Counted from the stretch's first letter, positions 24,861 to 34,469 are shown. The stretch: 64,000 nt of DNA from CALKXV01 sp964632495 (GCA_964632495.1 CAZWDS010000004.1:1-64000); one strand, 5' to 3'. The notes: generated from the letters alone by a model not told the origin. Numbers and translations are program-made.

Positions 24861-25735
24861 TCGGTGTCCGTCGCGATTTGTTTCAGATAAGCGCCATAGG
24901 CGTTTTTGCCCAAAGGTTCAGCCGCGCGCAACAGATCGTCCTGACTGATCCAGCCATTGTCAAAAGCGATCTCTTCGGGCGAACCTGATTGCAGACCTTG
25001 GCGCGATGTCAGGGTCCGCACAAAGTTCCCCGCATCCAAAAGCGATCCGTGCGTGCCCGTGTCCAGCCAGGCATAGCCGCGCCCCATCCGCTCAACCGTC
25101 AAAGACCCATCGGCCAGATAGAGCTCTAAGAGATCGGTAATCTCCAACTCGCCGCGCGGCGACGGTTTGACCTGTGCCGCCCGGTCCGGCGCGGTGCCGT
25201 CCAGAAAGTACAAGCCGGTGACCGCATAGTTCGACGGCGGGTTTTCCGGTTTCTCGATGATCTGGGAAACCTTGTCGCCCTCATAAGCCAAAACGCCATA
25301 CCGTTCAGGATCGGCCACGCGATAGCCAAAGACCGTCCCGCCTTTTTCCAGTGCATCGGCGCGGGCCAGCATTTTTGGCAAGCCGTGGCCAAAGAAGATG
25401 TTGTCGCCCAAAACCATGGCCGAAGGTGCGCCGTCCAGAAAGTCTTTCGCCAGCAAATACGCCTGCGCCAATCCGTCGGGCGAGGGCTGAACGATCCACG
25501 TCAGAGACAAACCCCACTGCGAACCATCGCCCATAAGTCTTTGAAATTGCGCCTGATCATCCGGTGTGGTGATCACCGCAATCTCGCGGATGCCCGACAG
25601 CATCAACGCGGACAAAGGGTAATAGATCATCGGTTTGTCGTAGATCGGCAAAAGCTGTTTCGACACACCAATCGTGATCGGATAAAGCCGCGTGCCTGAT
25701 CCACCGGCCAGAATGATGCCTTTGCGATTGGTCAT
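24857..25735 (-). CDS. rfbA: Glucose-1-phosphate thymidylyltransferase
   Basis: This 292-residue protein starts at ATG 25735 behind GGAAGGAG. It makes dTDP-glucose, the first step of dTDP-L-rhamnose synthesis. The nucleotide-binding loop is ILAGGSGTRLYPIT. The dTDP-sugar motifs are SKQLLPIYDKPMIYYPLS, VLGDNIFFGHGL, VFGYRVADPERYGV and WLDTGTHGSLLDAG. The frame stays open upstream to 25972 but only the 25735 start gives the family N-terminus. It is separated from rfbD by 172 bases, the only sizeable gap in this operon. Confidence 0.96.
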   Translation of the reverse strand: MTNRKGIILAGGSGTRLYPITIGVSKQLLPIYDKPMIYYPLSALMLSGIREIAVITTPDDQAQFQRLMGDGSQWGLSLTWIVQPSPDGLAQAYLLAKDFLDGAPSAMVLGDNIFFGHGLPKMLARADALEKGGTVFGYRVADPERYGVLAYEGDKVSQIIEKPENPPSNYAVTGLYFLDGTAPDRAAQVKPSPRGELEITDLLELYLADGSLTVERMGRGYAWLDTGTHGSLLDAGNFVRTLTSRQGLQSGSPEEIAFDNGWISQDDLLRAAEPLGKNAYGAYLKQIATDTE

Positions 25736-25907
25736 GTCTTGTTTGCTCCTTCCGGGGAAATGGCCCCCGAATGTCTCAAATACCATTAATCTCTGTTCAA
25801 ACGCCTCAATACGGCGATTGAGTGTCGTGCGCATGGCCCCCACGTGAAGCCTGCATGGGGCAGTGTTGCAGCGGGGCCATGAGGCGTTGTTTTTTGGGCT
25901 GCATCCC

Positions 25908-26765
25908 TCATCCTGAAAGGTCTGCCAAAACATCGCGAAGACCCGTGCGCCAATCGGGTCTAAGGACGCCAAAGTCCTGTTCGAAAGACGTACAATCCAA
26001 ACGTGAATTCAAAGGCCGTTTCGCGGGTGTTTTAAACTCGGTTGATGGAATGTCGGTGACTTTCGGGGTCAGGCCGGATTGCGCAAAGATCTCGCGCGCG
26101 AAATCGGCCCAGCTGACATCCGGCGCACCGGAAAAATGATAGGTTCCGCCACTGTGTCCTTGAACAAGCTGGTCGGCGACCTTGAAGCAGGCATCCGCGA
26201 TATCCGCAGCGGGTGTTGGACCGCCCACCTGATCGGCCACGATCGTCAGTACCTCGCGTTCCGCACCAAGACGCAGCATCGTTTTCACGAAGTTATTGCC
26301 ATGGGCACTGAACACCCAAGACGTCCGCAAAATGGCCTGATCGTCAGCGCCAATCGTTCGGATCGCGGCTTCGCCCATCAGTTTGCTTTGTCCGTAAAAC
26401 CCTTCTGGGCCGGTATCGTCGCCGGGTTTCCACGGCGTGTCACCCGTTCCGGGAAACACATAATCGGTCGAGATATGAACCAGAGGCAAACCACGCGTCG
26501 CACAAGCCTCGGCCAGATGAGCGACAGACGCCCCATTTACTGTTGCGGCAAGTTCGGTTTCTTCCTCGGCCTTGTCGACGGCTGTATAGGCCACCGCATT
26601 GATAACCGCGTCTGCCTCGATGGATTGGACTGCGCTTTTGACATGGTCGGGATCCGAAAAATCGGCGGCGTTCCGATCCAATGTCGAAACACGCACACCG
26701 GCTGGAGCGCGCCGCGCCAATTCGGTCGCGACTTGTCCGTTTTTCCCAAAAACTGCGAGTTTCAA
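25908..26765 (-). CDS. rfbD: dTDP-4-dehydrorhamnose reductase
   Basis: This 285-residue SDR makes the last reduction to dTDP-L-rhamnose. It starts at TTG 26765, overlapping the rfbB stop (TTGA), which gives MKLAVFGKNGQVATEL. The motifs VINAVAYTAVDKAEEE, HISTDYVFPGTG and YGQSKLMGE (Tyr-x-x-x-Lys), plus ILRTSWVFSAHGNNFVKTML, are those of RfbD. Longer in-frame ATG starts would run back into rfbB and are unlikely. Confidence 0.95.
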   Translation of the reverse strand: MKLAVFGKNGQVATELARRAPAGVRVSTLDRNAADFSDPDHVKSAVQSIEADAVINAVAYTAVDKAEEETELAATVNGASVAHLAEACATRGLPLVHISTDYVFPGTGDTPWKPGDDTGPEGFYGQSKLMGEAAIRTIGADDQAILRTSWVFSAHGNNFVKTMLRLGAEREVLTIVADQVGGPTPAADIADACFKVADQLVQGHSGGTYHFSGAPDVSWADFAREIFAQSGLTPKVTDIPSTEFKTPAKRPLNSRLDCTSFEQDFGVLRPDWRTGLRDVLADLSG

Positions 26766-27796
26766 GTGCCGGTCCCCCGACGCTCCATCGCCACGTCTAA
26801 AAGCGGGCGCCACCAGTCTTCGTTGGCCAGGTACCAGTCGACGGTTTTCGCCAAACCCTCTTCCCAAGTGACCGACGGCCGCCAGCCCAGTTCACTTCGA
26901 ATGCGTGTGGGATCAATGGCATAGCGCTTGTCGTGACCGGGGCGGTCGGTGACGTAGGTGATCAGTTGATCATGAGGTGCGGCATCCGGGCGGCGTTCGT
27001 CCAGCAGCGCACAAATCTTCTTCACCAGATCAATGTTCGACACTTCGTTTTCGCCGCCAATGTTATAGCTGCGCCCCAACTCGCCCTTTTCCAGAACAAG
27101 GATCAGCGCATCGGCGTGATCCTCCACATAAAGCCAGTCGCGCACATTGTCGCCGGTGCCATAAATCGGGATCGACTTCCCGTGGATCGCGTTCAGGATC
27201 ACAACGGGGATCAGCTTTTCGGGGAAGTGATAGGGACCGTAATTGTTGGAGCAATTGGTCAGCACGAAGGGCAAGCCATAGGTTTCATGCCACGCCCGCA
27301 CCAAATGATCGCTGGAGGCCTTAGAGGCCGAATACGGGCTGCGCGGATCGTAGGGCGTGTCTTCAGTGAACAAACCGGTGTCGCCAAGCGAGCCAAAAAC
27401 CTCATCCGTCGAAATATGGTGAAACCGGAACCCTTCTGGGCGACCCGCGCCTTCCCAATAGGCCCGCGCGGCTTCCAAAAGCGTATAGGTGCCGGTGATA
27501 TTGGTGTGCACAAATTCGGCAGGGCCGTCGATCGAACGATCCACGTGGCTTTCAGCGGCCAAATGCATCACGGCGTCGGGCTGATGGCGCTGAAAGACAG
27601 CGTCCAGATCGGCGCGCTCGGTGATGCTGACTTGTTCAAAGGCATAGCCGGGCGCATTCGAAACCGGGGCCACATTGGCCAGGTTCGCCGCATAGGTCAG
27701 CGCGTCCAGATTGACGATCTCGTGACCCGCGCGAATGGCTTGGCGCACAACAGCCGAGCCGATAAAACCGGCGCCACCAGTGACTAGAATTTTCAT
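26762..27796 (-). CDS. rfbB: dTDP-glucose 4,6-dehydratase
   Basis: This is a 344-residue extended SDR. ATG 27796 overlaps the rfbC stop (ATGA). It has the NAD motif TGGAGFIGSAVV and LDALTYAANLAN. The catalytic region HISTDEVFGSLGD holds the Asp-Glu pair, YSASKASSDH holds Tyr-x-x-x-Lys, and NCSNNYGPYHFPEKLIP follows. It converts dTDP-glucose to the 4-keto-6-deoxy intermediate for rhamnose. Confidence 0.97.
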   Translation of the reverse strand: MKILVTGGAGFIGSAVVRQAIRAGHEIVNLDALTYAANLANVAPVSNAPGYAFEQVSITERADLDAVFQRHQPDAVMHLAAESHVDRSIDGPAEFVHTNITGTYTLLEAARAYWEGAGRPEGFRFHHISTDEVFGSLGDTGLFTEDTPYDPRSPYSASKASSDHLVRAWHETYGLPFVLTNCSNNYGPYHFPEKLIPVVILNAIHGKSIPIYGTGDNVRDWLYVEDHADALILVLEKGELGRSYNIGGENEVSNIDLVKKICALLDERRPDAAPHDQLITYVTDRPGHDKRYAIDPTRIRSELGWRPSVTWEEGLAKTVDWYLANEDWWRPLLDVAMERRGTGT

Positions 27797-28350
27797 GCAG
27801 CACTCCATTCAAACGGGCTGTCAAAATCGGCCAGTTTGGTCGCATTTGTGTCTTTGTCGGACAGTTTTGGCGCACCATCCAAACCCCAATCGATTCCACA
27901 GGAATCCCAAGCCACAGCACCGTCGCTGTTCTTGTCGTAAGGGTTGTTCACTTTGTAAATAATCTCGGTGTCCGGTTCGCGCGTGACGAACCCATGCAAG
28001 CACCCTTCGGGCACCATAAGCTGCAAGCCGTTTTCGAAGGTCAGTTCGATCCCAAACCAATCCCCATAAGTCGGCGAGCTTTTGCGCACATCAACGACAA
28101 CATCAAACAACCGGCCACGCCCACATCGCACCAGCTTGGCCTGTGCGAAGGGCGGGGCCTGATAGTGCAGCCCGCGCAAGGTGCCAACTTCGGTAGAAAG
28201 CGAGTGATTGTCCTGCACGAAATCATAGTGCAGACCGGCTTCCGCCATGCGGTTTTTATTCCAGGATTCCGAGAAAAAACCGCGTTCGTCACCAAAACGT
28301 GCAGGCTCAAGAATCACTACATCGGGGATCTGAGTTTCGCGAATATTCAT
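27793..28350 (-). CDS. rfbC: dTDP-4-dehydrorhamnose 3,5-epimerase
   Basis: This 185-residue cupin-fold epimerase is the first gene of the rfbCBDA operon. Signature segments are ARFGDERGFFSESWN, QDNHSLSTEVGTLRGLHYQ with the catalytic His, and LVRCGRGRLFDVVVDVRKSSPTYG; EGCLHGFVTREPDTEIIYKV carries the Tyr and FV residues typical of RmlC. The order C-B-D-A with ATGA/TTGA overlaps shows strong coupling of the rhamnose pathway. Confidence 0.97.
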   Translation of the reverse strand: MNIRETQIPDVVILEPARFGDERGFFSESWNKNRMAEAGLHYDFVQDNHSLSTEVGTLRGLHYQAPPFAQAKLVRCGRGRLFDVVVDVRKSSPTYGDWFGIELTFENGLQLMVPEGCLHGFVTREPDTEIIYKVNNPYDKNSDGAVAWDSCGIDWGLDGAPKLSDKDTNATKLADFDSPFEWSAA

Positions 28351-28641
28351 GAGTTGTTTTTTGATCCGTACGATTCAGCGTTATTCATCCCAAGCGATGA
28401 CTATCAGCATAGAGTACAGGCGTCATTAGCCATCTCCCAGATCCTGGCCGCCCGTGACTGTTGTGAAACAGTCTTGTGAGATTGGCGTCCAAAGCGCTCT
28501 GATTGACCTTGGAACGTGTAAAATAAGGCATTTTCAGGCCAACTATGCATGGGGCGGAACGAATGCATTCACCGGTTGTATTTGGTGCGTGTGCGGGCTT
28601 GGAATCCGACCCGGGGACGGTGACTTTAACAGCGCGTCGGC
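28351..28641. other. Intergenic region between rfbC and the catabolic island
   Basis: These 290 bases have no credible gene. They must include the rfb operon promoter (minus strand). A perfect hairpin, GACTGTT-GTGA-AACAGTC, lies at 28456-28473 without a T run. I found no clear -35/-10 pair. Confidence 0.5.
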
Positions 28642-29973
28642 TTATGAAACGGGGGCATGCAAAAGGGACAGAAGATCGGCAAACGGTCGGTTGCCTGCCA
28701 TATCGTCGCGCATGGCCCAGATGGCACCGCGGCGTTCGGACGCAAGGGCGGCGGCCATGGTGTGAAATTTCGCTTCGACCTCGGCCAGCGACATCGGTAC
28801 TTCGATCCCGCCTTTCGCTTGGCAGTCGCCCGAGGTCAGCACCCGTCCGTCTGACAAATGGACTGTTACATCCGACCAGCGGTTTTCGGGAAAACGCGCG
28901 GAATGTCGCGGCTCTTCGTGGACGGTCAGCTTGTCCAAGACGGCTGCAATGCGCGCATCACTCAGGGTGTCGCCTGCGATTTCGTCCGGGCCAACCCGGC
29001 CATGCACCAGTCGCGCCCCCAAGGCGAATCCCAGCGAATATTGCGCCTGACTTGTGGTGGCGGGCATGGCGGGGAAAAGAGCCGCAGATTCCGCGAAAGT
29101 CCCGACGTCGATGCCGGTCACATCAGTGTCGGTGAAACCGTACGCGTCGATCAAGCCGCCCAAAGCGTCGATCGCCGCATGGGCCCAGCGGCAGATCGGG
29201 TAGGGCTTGATGTAGTTTTCCGTCACGGTCCAACGGCTGCCCAAATCCTCCCAAACGTGCTTTACGCCAGCGTCTTCCAACGTGATTGCAGGCGCTCCGT
29301 CAAAGCCGTCTTCGGCCAAGAGAACCGCCATCAAACCCGTCAAAGCCCCCATGCCCGAGCCATCGTGCAGCATGGTCGGATTGGCAATTTCGCGCATCAT
29401 TTGACTGCGGGGTCCGTGGTATTCAGCAATCCCGAAGGCGTGCCGCAAGTGGTGTGCATCAAGCCCGCGTAGTCTTGCGCCAAGAGCCGCGACACCAAGT
29501 GCATTCCAAGCGCCCGAGGTATGGTAGTCGCTGACCGACCCATGCAGCGCGATGCCCGCGCGGGCCGCCACTTCGTAAGATAGCACCATAGAGGTCAGCG
29601 CGTCGTGGGTGGTAAGGTCTGGCATATGTTCGCCAAGCGCGCAAAGAGCCGGAACGACTGCGCAACCGATATGGCCTTTGACCGGGTTGAACCCGTCATG
29701 GGCATCAAGATTGTCGGTTTGTGTGGCCGAGGCAAAGGCCGCACCGGGCAACGAGGCCTTGCGCCCGTCGAACAAAAGCGTCGTCGCACCACTTGCCTCG
29801 CCTGCGCCTATGAAGCGATGCGCGTGGTTGCGCGCGATGTGGCTGACCTCCAAATCCGAGGCCCCGGCGGTGACACCAAGGGTGTCGATCAGCAACGTGG
29901 CCGCAAAATCCATGGCCGTGTCCGGTATGGCCGCATCGCCAAGGGTAAAGGCGGTGATGGCGTCAATTGTCAT
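28642..29973 (-). CDS. MmgE/PrpD family protein
   Basis: This 443-residue cytosolic protein starts at ATG 29973 (MTIDAITAFTLGD). Family blocks are LLIDTLGVTAGAS, TDNLDAHDGFNPVKGHIGCAVVPAL, SYEVAARAGIALHGSVSDYHTSGAWNA in two parts, and the NYIKPYPICRWAHAAIDAL substrate loop. The family includes 2-methylcitrate dehydratase, cis-aconitate decarboxylase and iminodisuccinate epimerase, so the reaction cannot be named. It diverges from the Liv-type transporter and probably acts on a carboxylic acid derived from the imported compound; this is inference. Confidence 0.88.
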   Translation of the reverse strand: MTIDAITAFTLGDAAIPDTAMDFAATLLIDTLGVTAGASDLEVSHIARNHAHRFIGAGEASGATTLLFDGRKASLPGAAFASATQTDNLDAHDGFNPVKGHIGCAVVPALCALGEHMPDLTTHDALTSMVLSYEVAARAGIALHGSVSDYHTSGAWNALGVAALGARLRGLDAHHLRHAFGIAEYHGPRSQMMREIANPTMLHDGSGMGALTGLMAVLLAEDGFDGAPAITLEDAGVKHVWEDLGSRWTVTENYIKPYPICRWAHAAIDALGGLIDAYGFTDTDVTGIDVGTFAESAALFPAMPATTSQAQYSLGFALGARLVHGRVGPDEIAGDTLSDARIAAVLDKLTVHEEPRHSARFPENRWSDVTVHLSDGRVLTSGDCQAKGGIEVPMSLAEVEAKFHTMAAALASERRGAIWAMRDDMAGNRPFADLLSLLHAPVS

Positions 29974-30170
29974 GTGCAAGGTCTTTCAAGACTGCGGCCA
30001 TCTGATCGGCATCCGGCACTTCGCGTCCACCTGCAAGCCTGCCTAAGCGACCTGCTTTTCGTCAATAGAAATTCGGCAAACCATCGTGAAAGTGCGCTTT
30101 GGCTCTTACAAAATCGCGAATGTCATGGTGTTCTGCGGCAAAGCAAAACGAAAGACTAGGGAGTTTACTG

Positions 30171-31301
30171 ATGAAAAAGCTGCTACTTGCCGCAACCGCT
30201 CTGGCCCTGTCGGCCAGTGTGGTCTCTGCCGAAGTGAAGGTCGGGATGATCACAACGCTATCGGGCGGCGGTGCCGGACTGGGCATCGACGTGCGAGACG
30301 GTTTCATGCTGGCGGTCAAGCAATCGGGCCGTGATGATATCGAGGTGGTGATCGAAGACGATCAGCGCAAACCCGACATCGCCGTGCAACTGGCCGACAA
30401 GATGATCCAGTCGGAGAAGGTAGATGTGCTGACCGGCATCATCTGGTCCAACCTTGCCATGGCCGTGGTGCCTGCGGCGACGGCCCAGGGCAAGTTTTAC
30501 CTCTCGCCAAACGCCGGACCGTCGCCTTTGGCCGGAAAGGGGTGTCACCCGAATTACTTCAATGTCGCTTGGCAGAATGACAGCCTGCACAATGGTGGCG
30601 GGGCTTACGCCAATATCGCGGGCTACAAGAACAGCTTTATCCTTGCGCCGAACTATCCTGCCGGAACCGATGCGTTGAACGGGTACAAAGCGTTGTACGA
30701 AGGTGAGGTTGCGGCCGAGGTTTATACCAAGTTGGGCCAAACAGATTATGCCGCCGAGATCGCTCAGATCCGCGCATCCGGAGCTGATAGTGTTTACTTC
30801 TTCTTGCCGGGTGGTATGGGGATTTCGTTTTTGAAACAATATGCTGACAGTGGGATTGAGATCCCGGTCGTTGGTCCGGCCTTCAGCTTTGATCAGGGAA
30901 TTTTGCAGGCTGTGGGCGCGGCGGCTTTGGGTGTCAAGAACACATCCCAGTGGAACAAGGACATCGACAATGCGGCGAACGCGGCCTTCGTCAAGACGTT
31001 TCAGGCCGAGTATGGTCGCCTGCCGTCGCTTTATGCGTCCCAGGGATTTGACACGGCGAACCTGTTGATCAGCGCGATTGGCAAAGCGGATGTGTCGGAC
31101 GCCGATGCCTTCCGTGCGGCGCTGAAGGAAGCTGACTTTGACTCTGTGCGCGGTGACTTCCAGTTCGGGCCGAACAATCACCCGATCCATGACGTTTATG
31201 TCCGCGAGGTGATCCAAGAAGGCGACATCTTCACCAACAAGATCATCGACACCGTGCTGGAAGATCACGGTGATCCTTACGCCGCCGAATGCCAGATGTA
31301 A
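30171..31301 (+). CDS. Liv-type ABC transporter substrate-binding protein
   Basis: This 376-residue periplasmic binding protein has signal peptide MKKLLLAATALALSASVVSA (cleavage after residue 20). The start at 30171 has GGGAG 8 bases before it. The mature part follows the type I fold of LivK/amide-binding proteins: VKVGMITTLSGGGAGLG, VEVVIEDDQRKPDIAVQLADKMI, and the ACC-region substitute GAGPSPLAGKGCHPNYFN with a single Cys. The ligand is unknown. The permease and ATPase genes follow after an oppositely oriented GNAT gene. CGTGAA at 30085-30090 upstream matches a half site of the operator at 36384-36444. Confidence 0.9.
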   Translation: MKKLLLAATALALSASVVSAEVKVGMITTLSGGGAGLGIDVRDGFMLAVKQSGRDDIEVVIEDDQRKPDIAVQLADKMIQSEKVDVLTGIIWSNLAMAVVPAATAQGKFYLSPNAGPSPLAGKGCHPNYFNVAWQNDSLHNGGGAYANIAGYKNSFILAPNYPAGTDALNGYKALYEGEVAAEVYTKLGQTDYAAEIAQIRASGADSVYFFLPGGMGISFLKQYADSGIEIPVVGPAFSFDQGILQAVGAAALGVKNTSQWNKDIDNAANAAFVKTFQAEYGRLPSLYASQGFDTANLLISAIGKADVSDADAFRAALKEADFDSVRGDFQFGPNNHPIHDVYVREVIQEGDIFTNKIIDTVLEDHGDPYAAECQM

Positions 31302-31302
31302 G

Positions 31303-31797
31303 TCAGGCCAGTTGGTAGCGTTTCAAGACACGATCAACGGGCGTGCCGTCGCTGAGCGGCACGCCCGGGATAACTCCATGATCCTGAAATCCCATCTTCG
31401 TATAGTAGGCCAGACCCGACACATTGTCGGCGCGGATTTTAGCGTTGAGCGCGGTGAGGTTAGCGGTGCGTGCGCCTTCCAGGGTCGCCTTGAAAAGGGC
31501 CGTGCCGATGCCGGGCGTTTTCGGGGTTTGGCGCGCGAACGTCGAGATGTCGCCAATGTCCGCGCCGTAAGCATCGCTGATTTCCAGGCCTTGAAACCCT
31601 GCGATGTCACTTGCGTCATCTACGGCAACAAAGCAGCAGTAGGCATCGTCGCCCAAGAACCAACCCGCAAGGTCTTGCGCGGTCACGGGGGTTTCATGGG
31701 CCGTGCTGCCACCGATGGCGATAATCTCGTTCAGGATGTCGGCCATTTGGGCCGTGTCTTCGGATCGGGCGGGGCGGATTGCGGCAAGGGTTCTCAT
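31303..31797 (-). CDS. GNAT family N-acetyltransferase
   Basis: This 164-residue protein shows the GNAT fold: IRPARSEDTAQMADILNEI at the N-terminus, CFVAVDDASDIAGFQGLE, the acetyl-CoA loop region QTPKTPGIGTALFKATLEGA (a variant of Q-x-x-G-x-G/A), and AKIRADNVSGLAYYTKMGFQDHG near the end. The acceptor is unknown. It lies on the minus strand inside a plus-strand transporter operon. Its stop codon is 2 bases from that of the binding-protein gene and its start is 29 bases from livH. Confidence 0.9.
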   Translation of the reverse strand: MRTLAAIRPARSEDTAQMADILNEIIAIGGSTAHETPVTAQDLAGWFLGDDAYCCFVAVDDASDIAGFQGLEISDAYGADIGDISTFARQTPKTPGIGTALFKATLEGARTANLTALNAKIRADNVSGLAYYTKMGFQDHGVIPGVPLSDGTPVDRVLKRYQLA

Positions 31798-31826
31798 GAA
31801 CGCGACTGTCTTTCGGGGGCCGCCTG

Positions 31827-32747
31827 ATGTCCAGCGTCCTTCTGGCCGAACAGGTGTTGAACGGGCTGCAACTGGGCGTGATGTTGTTTCTGATGGCCGC
31901 TGGTTTGACGCTGATCTTCGGCGTTATGGGATTGATCAATCTGGCCCATGGCTCGCTTTACATGGTGGGGGCCTTTGCTGCGGCTGGGGTGGCGGGGGCG
32001 ACCGGGTCTTTTCTGTTGGCCTTGATCGCGGCTTTGGCGGCGGCGGCTTTGGCGGGCGCGATCATCGAGATGGTGGTGATCCGACGCTTATACGCCGCCG
32101 ACCATTTGGATCAGGTGTTGGCAACCTTCGCACTGATCCTGATTTTCTCGGAAGGCACGCGCTGGCTGTTCGGATCCTTCCCGTTGTTTCTGGACACGCC
32201 GGACGCCTTGTCGGGGCCGGTCACTTTGCCGGGCGGGATTGAATATCCGAAGTACCGTTTGGCCTTGATCGGCGTTGGATTGGCCGTGGGCATCGGGTTG
32301 TGGTTGCTGATCGAAAAGACGCGGATCGGCATCCAGATCCGCGCAGGTAAAGATGACCGCGAGATGATCGCGGCGCTTGGTGTGGACATCCACCGACTAT
32401 ATACACTGGTCTTCGCATTGGGTGCTGCACTGGCCGGATTGGCGGGCGCATTGGTCGGCGCGATCCAATCCGTGCAGGTCGGCATGGGCGAGCCGGTTTT
32501 GATTCTGGCCTTCGTGGTGATCGTGATTGGCGGTATCGGATCGATCAAGGGCGCCTTCGTCGGCGCGGTGCTGGTGGGGCTTACCGACACGTTGGGCGGT
32601 ATCTTTCTGCCTGAGCTGTTCAAGCTGTTCATGGACCCTTCGGCGGCCACCAGCGTCGGGTCGTCGCTGGCGTCGATGGCAATATATATCCTGATGAGCC
32701 TTGTGCTGATCTGGCGACCAACGGGCTTGTTCGGAGCGCGCGCGTGA
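31827..32747 (+). CDS. Branched-chain-type ABC transporter permease (LivH-like)
   Basis: This is a 306-residue inner-membrane permease with about eight hydrophobic helices. Family marks are the N-terminal LNGLQLGVMLFLMAAGLTLIFGVMGLINLAHGSLYMVGAF and the EAA-like cytoplasmic loop RAGKDDREMIAALGVDIHRLYTLVFALGAALAGLAGAL. It forms the translocation pore with LivM. The gene overlaps livM by 4 bases. It begins 29 bases from the start of the oppositely oriented GNAT gene, so it either has its own promoter there or is read through from the binding-protein gene. Confidence 0.92.
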   Translation: MSSVLLAEQVLNGLQLGVMLFLMAAGLTLIFGVMGLINLAHGSLYMVGAFAAAGVAGATGSFLLALIAALAAAALAGAIIEMVVIRRLYAADHLDQVLATFALILIFSEGTRWLFGSFPLFLDTPDALSGPVTLPGGIEYPKYRLALIGVGLAVGIGLWLLIEKTRIGIQIRAGKDDREMIAALGVDIHRLYTLVFALGAALAGLAGALVGAIQSVQVGMGEPVLILAFVVIVIGGIGSIKGAFVGAVLVGLTDTLGGIFLPELFKLFMDPSAATSVGSSLASMAIYILMSLVLIWRPTGLFGARA

Positions 32748-33727
32748 TGTCGGAACGACTTCTCAACGCATTGATTTTGCTTGCCCTTATCGTCGTTCCG
32801 ACATGGGCGGTTTGGGCGGATGAACCGTTTACGATCACGCTGGCGACCCGAGCTGTGATCCTGGCTTTAGCGGCTGTGGGTTTGAACATCGCGCTTGGAT
32901 TGGGCGGTTTGGTCAGTCTTGGGCACGCCACGTTTTTCGGTTTGGGCGGCTATGCTATGGGCATTTTGGCTTTCCATGCACAGACTTACACCGCGTTGGA
33001 ATTGGGGCCGCTGACAATCGAAGGCACAAAATCCATGCCGGTGATCTGGGCCGTTGCAGTGGTGGTCTCGGCGCTGGCGGCTTGGGGGATCGGCATCCTG
33101 TCGCTTAGGACAAGCGGCGTCTATTTCATCATGATCACCCTGGCCTTCGGACAGATGTTTTTCTATTTCGCCATTTCGTGGAACACTTACGGCGGCGAAG
33201 ACGGCCTGTCGATTTATGTGCGAAACGGCTTTCCGGGATTGAACACCTTGGACCCGATCCAGTTTTTCGGGCTGTGTTTCGCGGTGCTTTGCGTGGTGCT
33301 GTTTGCGAACGCCAGGCTGATGGCGTCGCCCTTCGGATTGGCGCTGAATGCGGCGCGTCAGGTGCCCGAGCGGGTCGAGACTGTTGGGTTGAACGGGCAG
33401 CGCTTGAAGCTGGTGGCGTTCATCTTGTCGGGCGCGATCACCGGCTTGGCGGGCGCATTGTTTGCCGACCTTAACCGGTTTGTCAGTCCGTCGATGTTCT
33501 CGTGGCAGTTCTCGGGCGAGATCATCATCTTCGTGATCTTGGGCGGCGTGGCCCGACTGTTTGGCCCGGTTCTGGGCGCGGTGGCCTTCGTCGCGTTGGA
33601 GCATTGGCTGGGCGGATTGACCGAGTTCTGGCACATCTATTTGGGCGCGATCCTGTTGGGCATCGTGTTGTTTGCACGCGGCGGGTTGATCGGGATTCTG
33701 ACGGGCAAAGGGGCGGCCCATGGATAG
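32744..33727 (+). CDS. Branched-chain-type ABC transporter permease (LivM-like)
   Basis: This is a 327-residue permease with eight to nine helices. GTG 32744 or the adjacent ATG 32747 is the start. Typical segments are AVGLNIALGLGGLVSLGHATFFGLGGYA, SLRTSGVYFIMITLAFGQM and the loop NAARQVPERVETVGLNGQRLKLVAFILSGAITGLAGAL. It overlaps livH by 4 bases and livG by 8 bases. Confidence 0.92.
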   Translation: MMSERLLNALILLALIVVPTWAVWADEPFTITLATRAVILALAAVGLNIALGLGGLVSLGHATFFGLGGYAMGILAFHAQTYTALELGPLTIEGTKSMPVIWAVAVVVSALAAWGIGILSLRTSGVYFIMITLAFGQMFFYFAISWNTYGGEDGLSIYVRNGFPGLNTLDPIQFFGLCFAVLCVVLFANARLMASPFGLALNAARQVPERVETVGLNGQRLKLVAFILSGAITGLAGALFADLNRFVSPSMFSWQFSGEIIIFVILGGVARLFGPVLGAVAFVALEHWLGGLTEFWHIYLGAILLGIVLFARGGLIGILTGKGAAHG

Positions 33728-34465
33728 GATCGTTTTGGAAACCCGCGGGATCACCAAACGCTTTGGGGCGGTGACGGCGAGCGATGACATCTCGCTGGAT
33801 TTACGTGCGGGAGAAATCCACGCCGTGATCGGGCCGAACGGTGCGGGCAAATCGACATTGATCGCGCAAGTCTGCGGAACCTTGGTGCCAGATAGCGGAA
33901 CGGTGTCGTTGTTGGGCCAAGATGTGACAGCCATGCCGGCGCGGGATCGCGCGCGCGCGGGGTTGGGGCGCACGTTTCAGATCTCGGCATTGGCGATGGA
34001 AGACACGGTGCGCGAGAACGTGTTGTTGGGCGCACTTGGGTCCAGTGGATCGCCTTGGCGATTTTGGCAGGCCGCCGTCACAGACGACGCCTTGTCCGCC
34101 CGCGCAGACGCCGCGTTAGAGCGCGTTGGTCTGGTGGATCAGGCAGGAGTGAAGACGGCGGAATTGTCCCACGGACAGCGGCGGCAATTGGAGGTTGCTG
34201 TCGCGCTCACCCTGTCGCCGAAAGCCTTCGTGATGGATGAGCCGATGGCGGGGATGGGGGCGGAAGGCTCGAAAATTCTGACCGGATTTCTGGACGAATT
34301 GCGCGACGAAGCGCCGATCCTTTTGGTGGAACATGACATGGATGCGGTGTTCGCCTTGGCCGACCGGATCAGCGTTTTGGTCTACGGAAAGATCATCGCG
34401 ACCGGCACGGTGGACGAGGTGCGCGGAAACCCCGAGGTGCGTGCGGCCTATTTGGGGGAAGATGC

Positions 34466-34469
<4 letters not shown>
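33720..34469 (+). CDS. Branched-chain-type ABC transporter ATP-binding protein (LivG-like)
   Basis: This 249-residue ATPase has Walker A GPNGAGKST (about residues 39-47), the LivG-specific loop RTFQISALAMEDTVRENVLLGAL, the signature ELSHGQRRQLEVA (S-H-G-Q replacing LSGGQ, usual for LivG), and Walker B FVMDEPMAGM. The H-loop is in LLVEHDMDAVF. It pairs with LivF. Confidence 0.92.
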
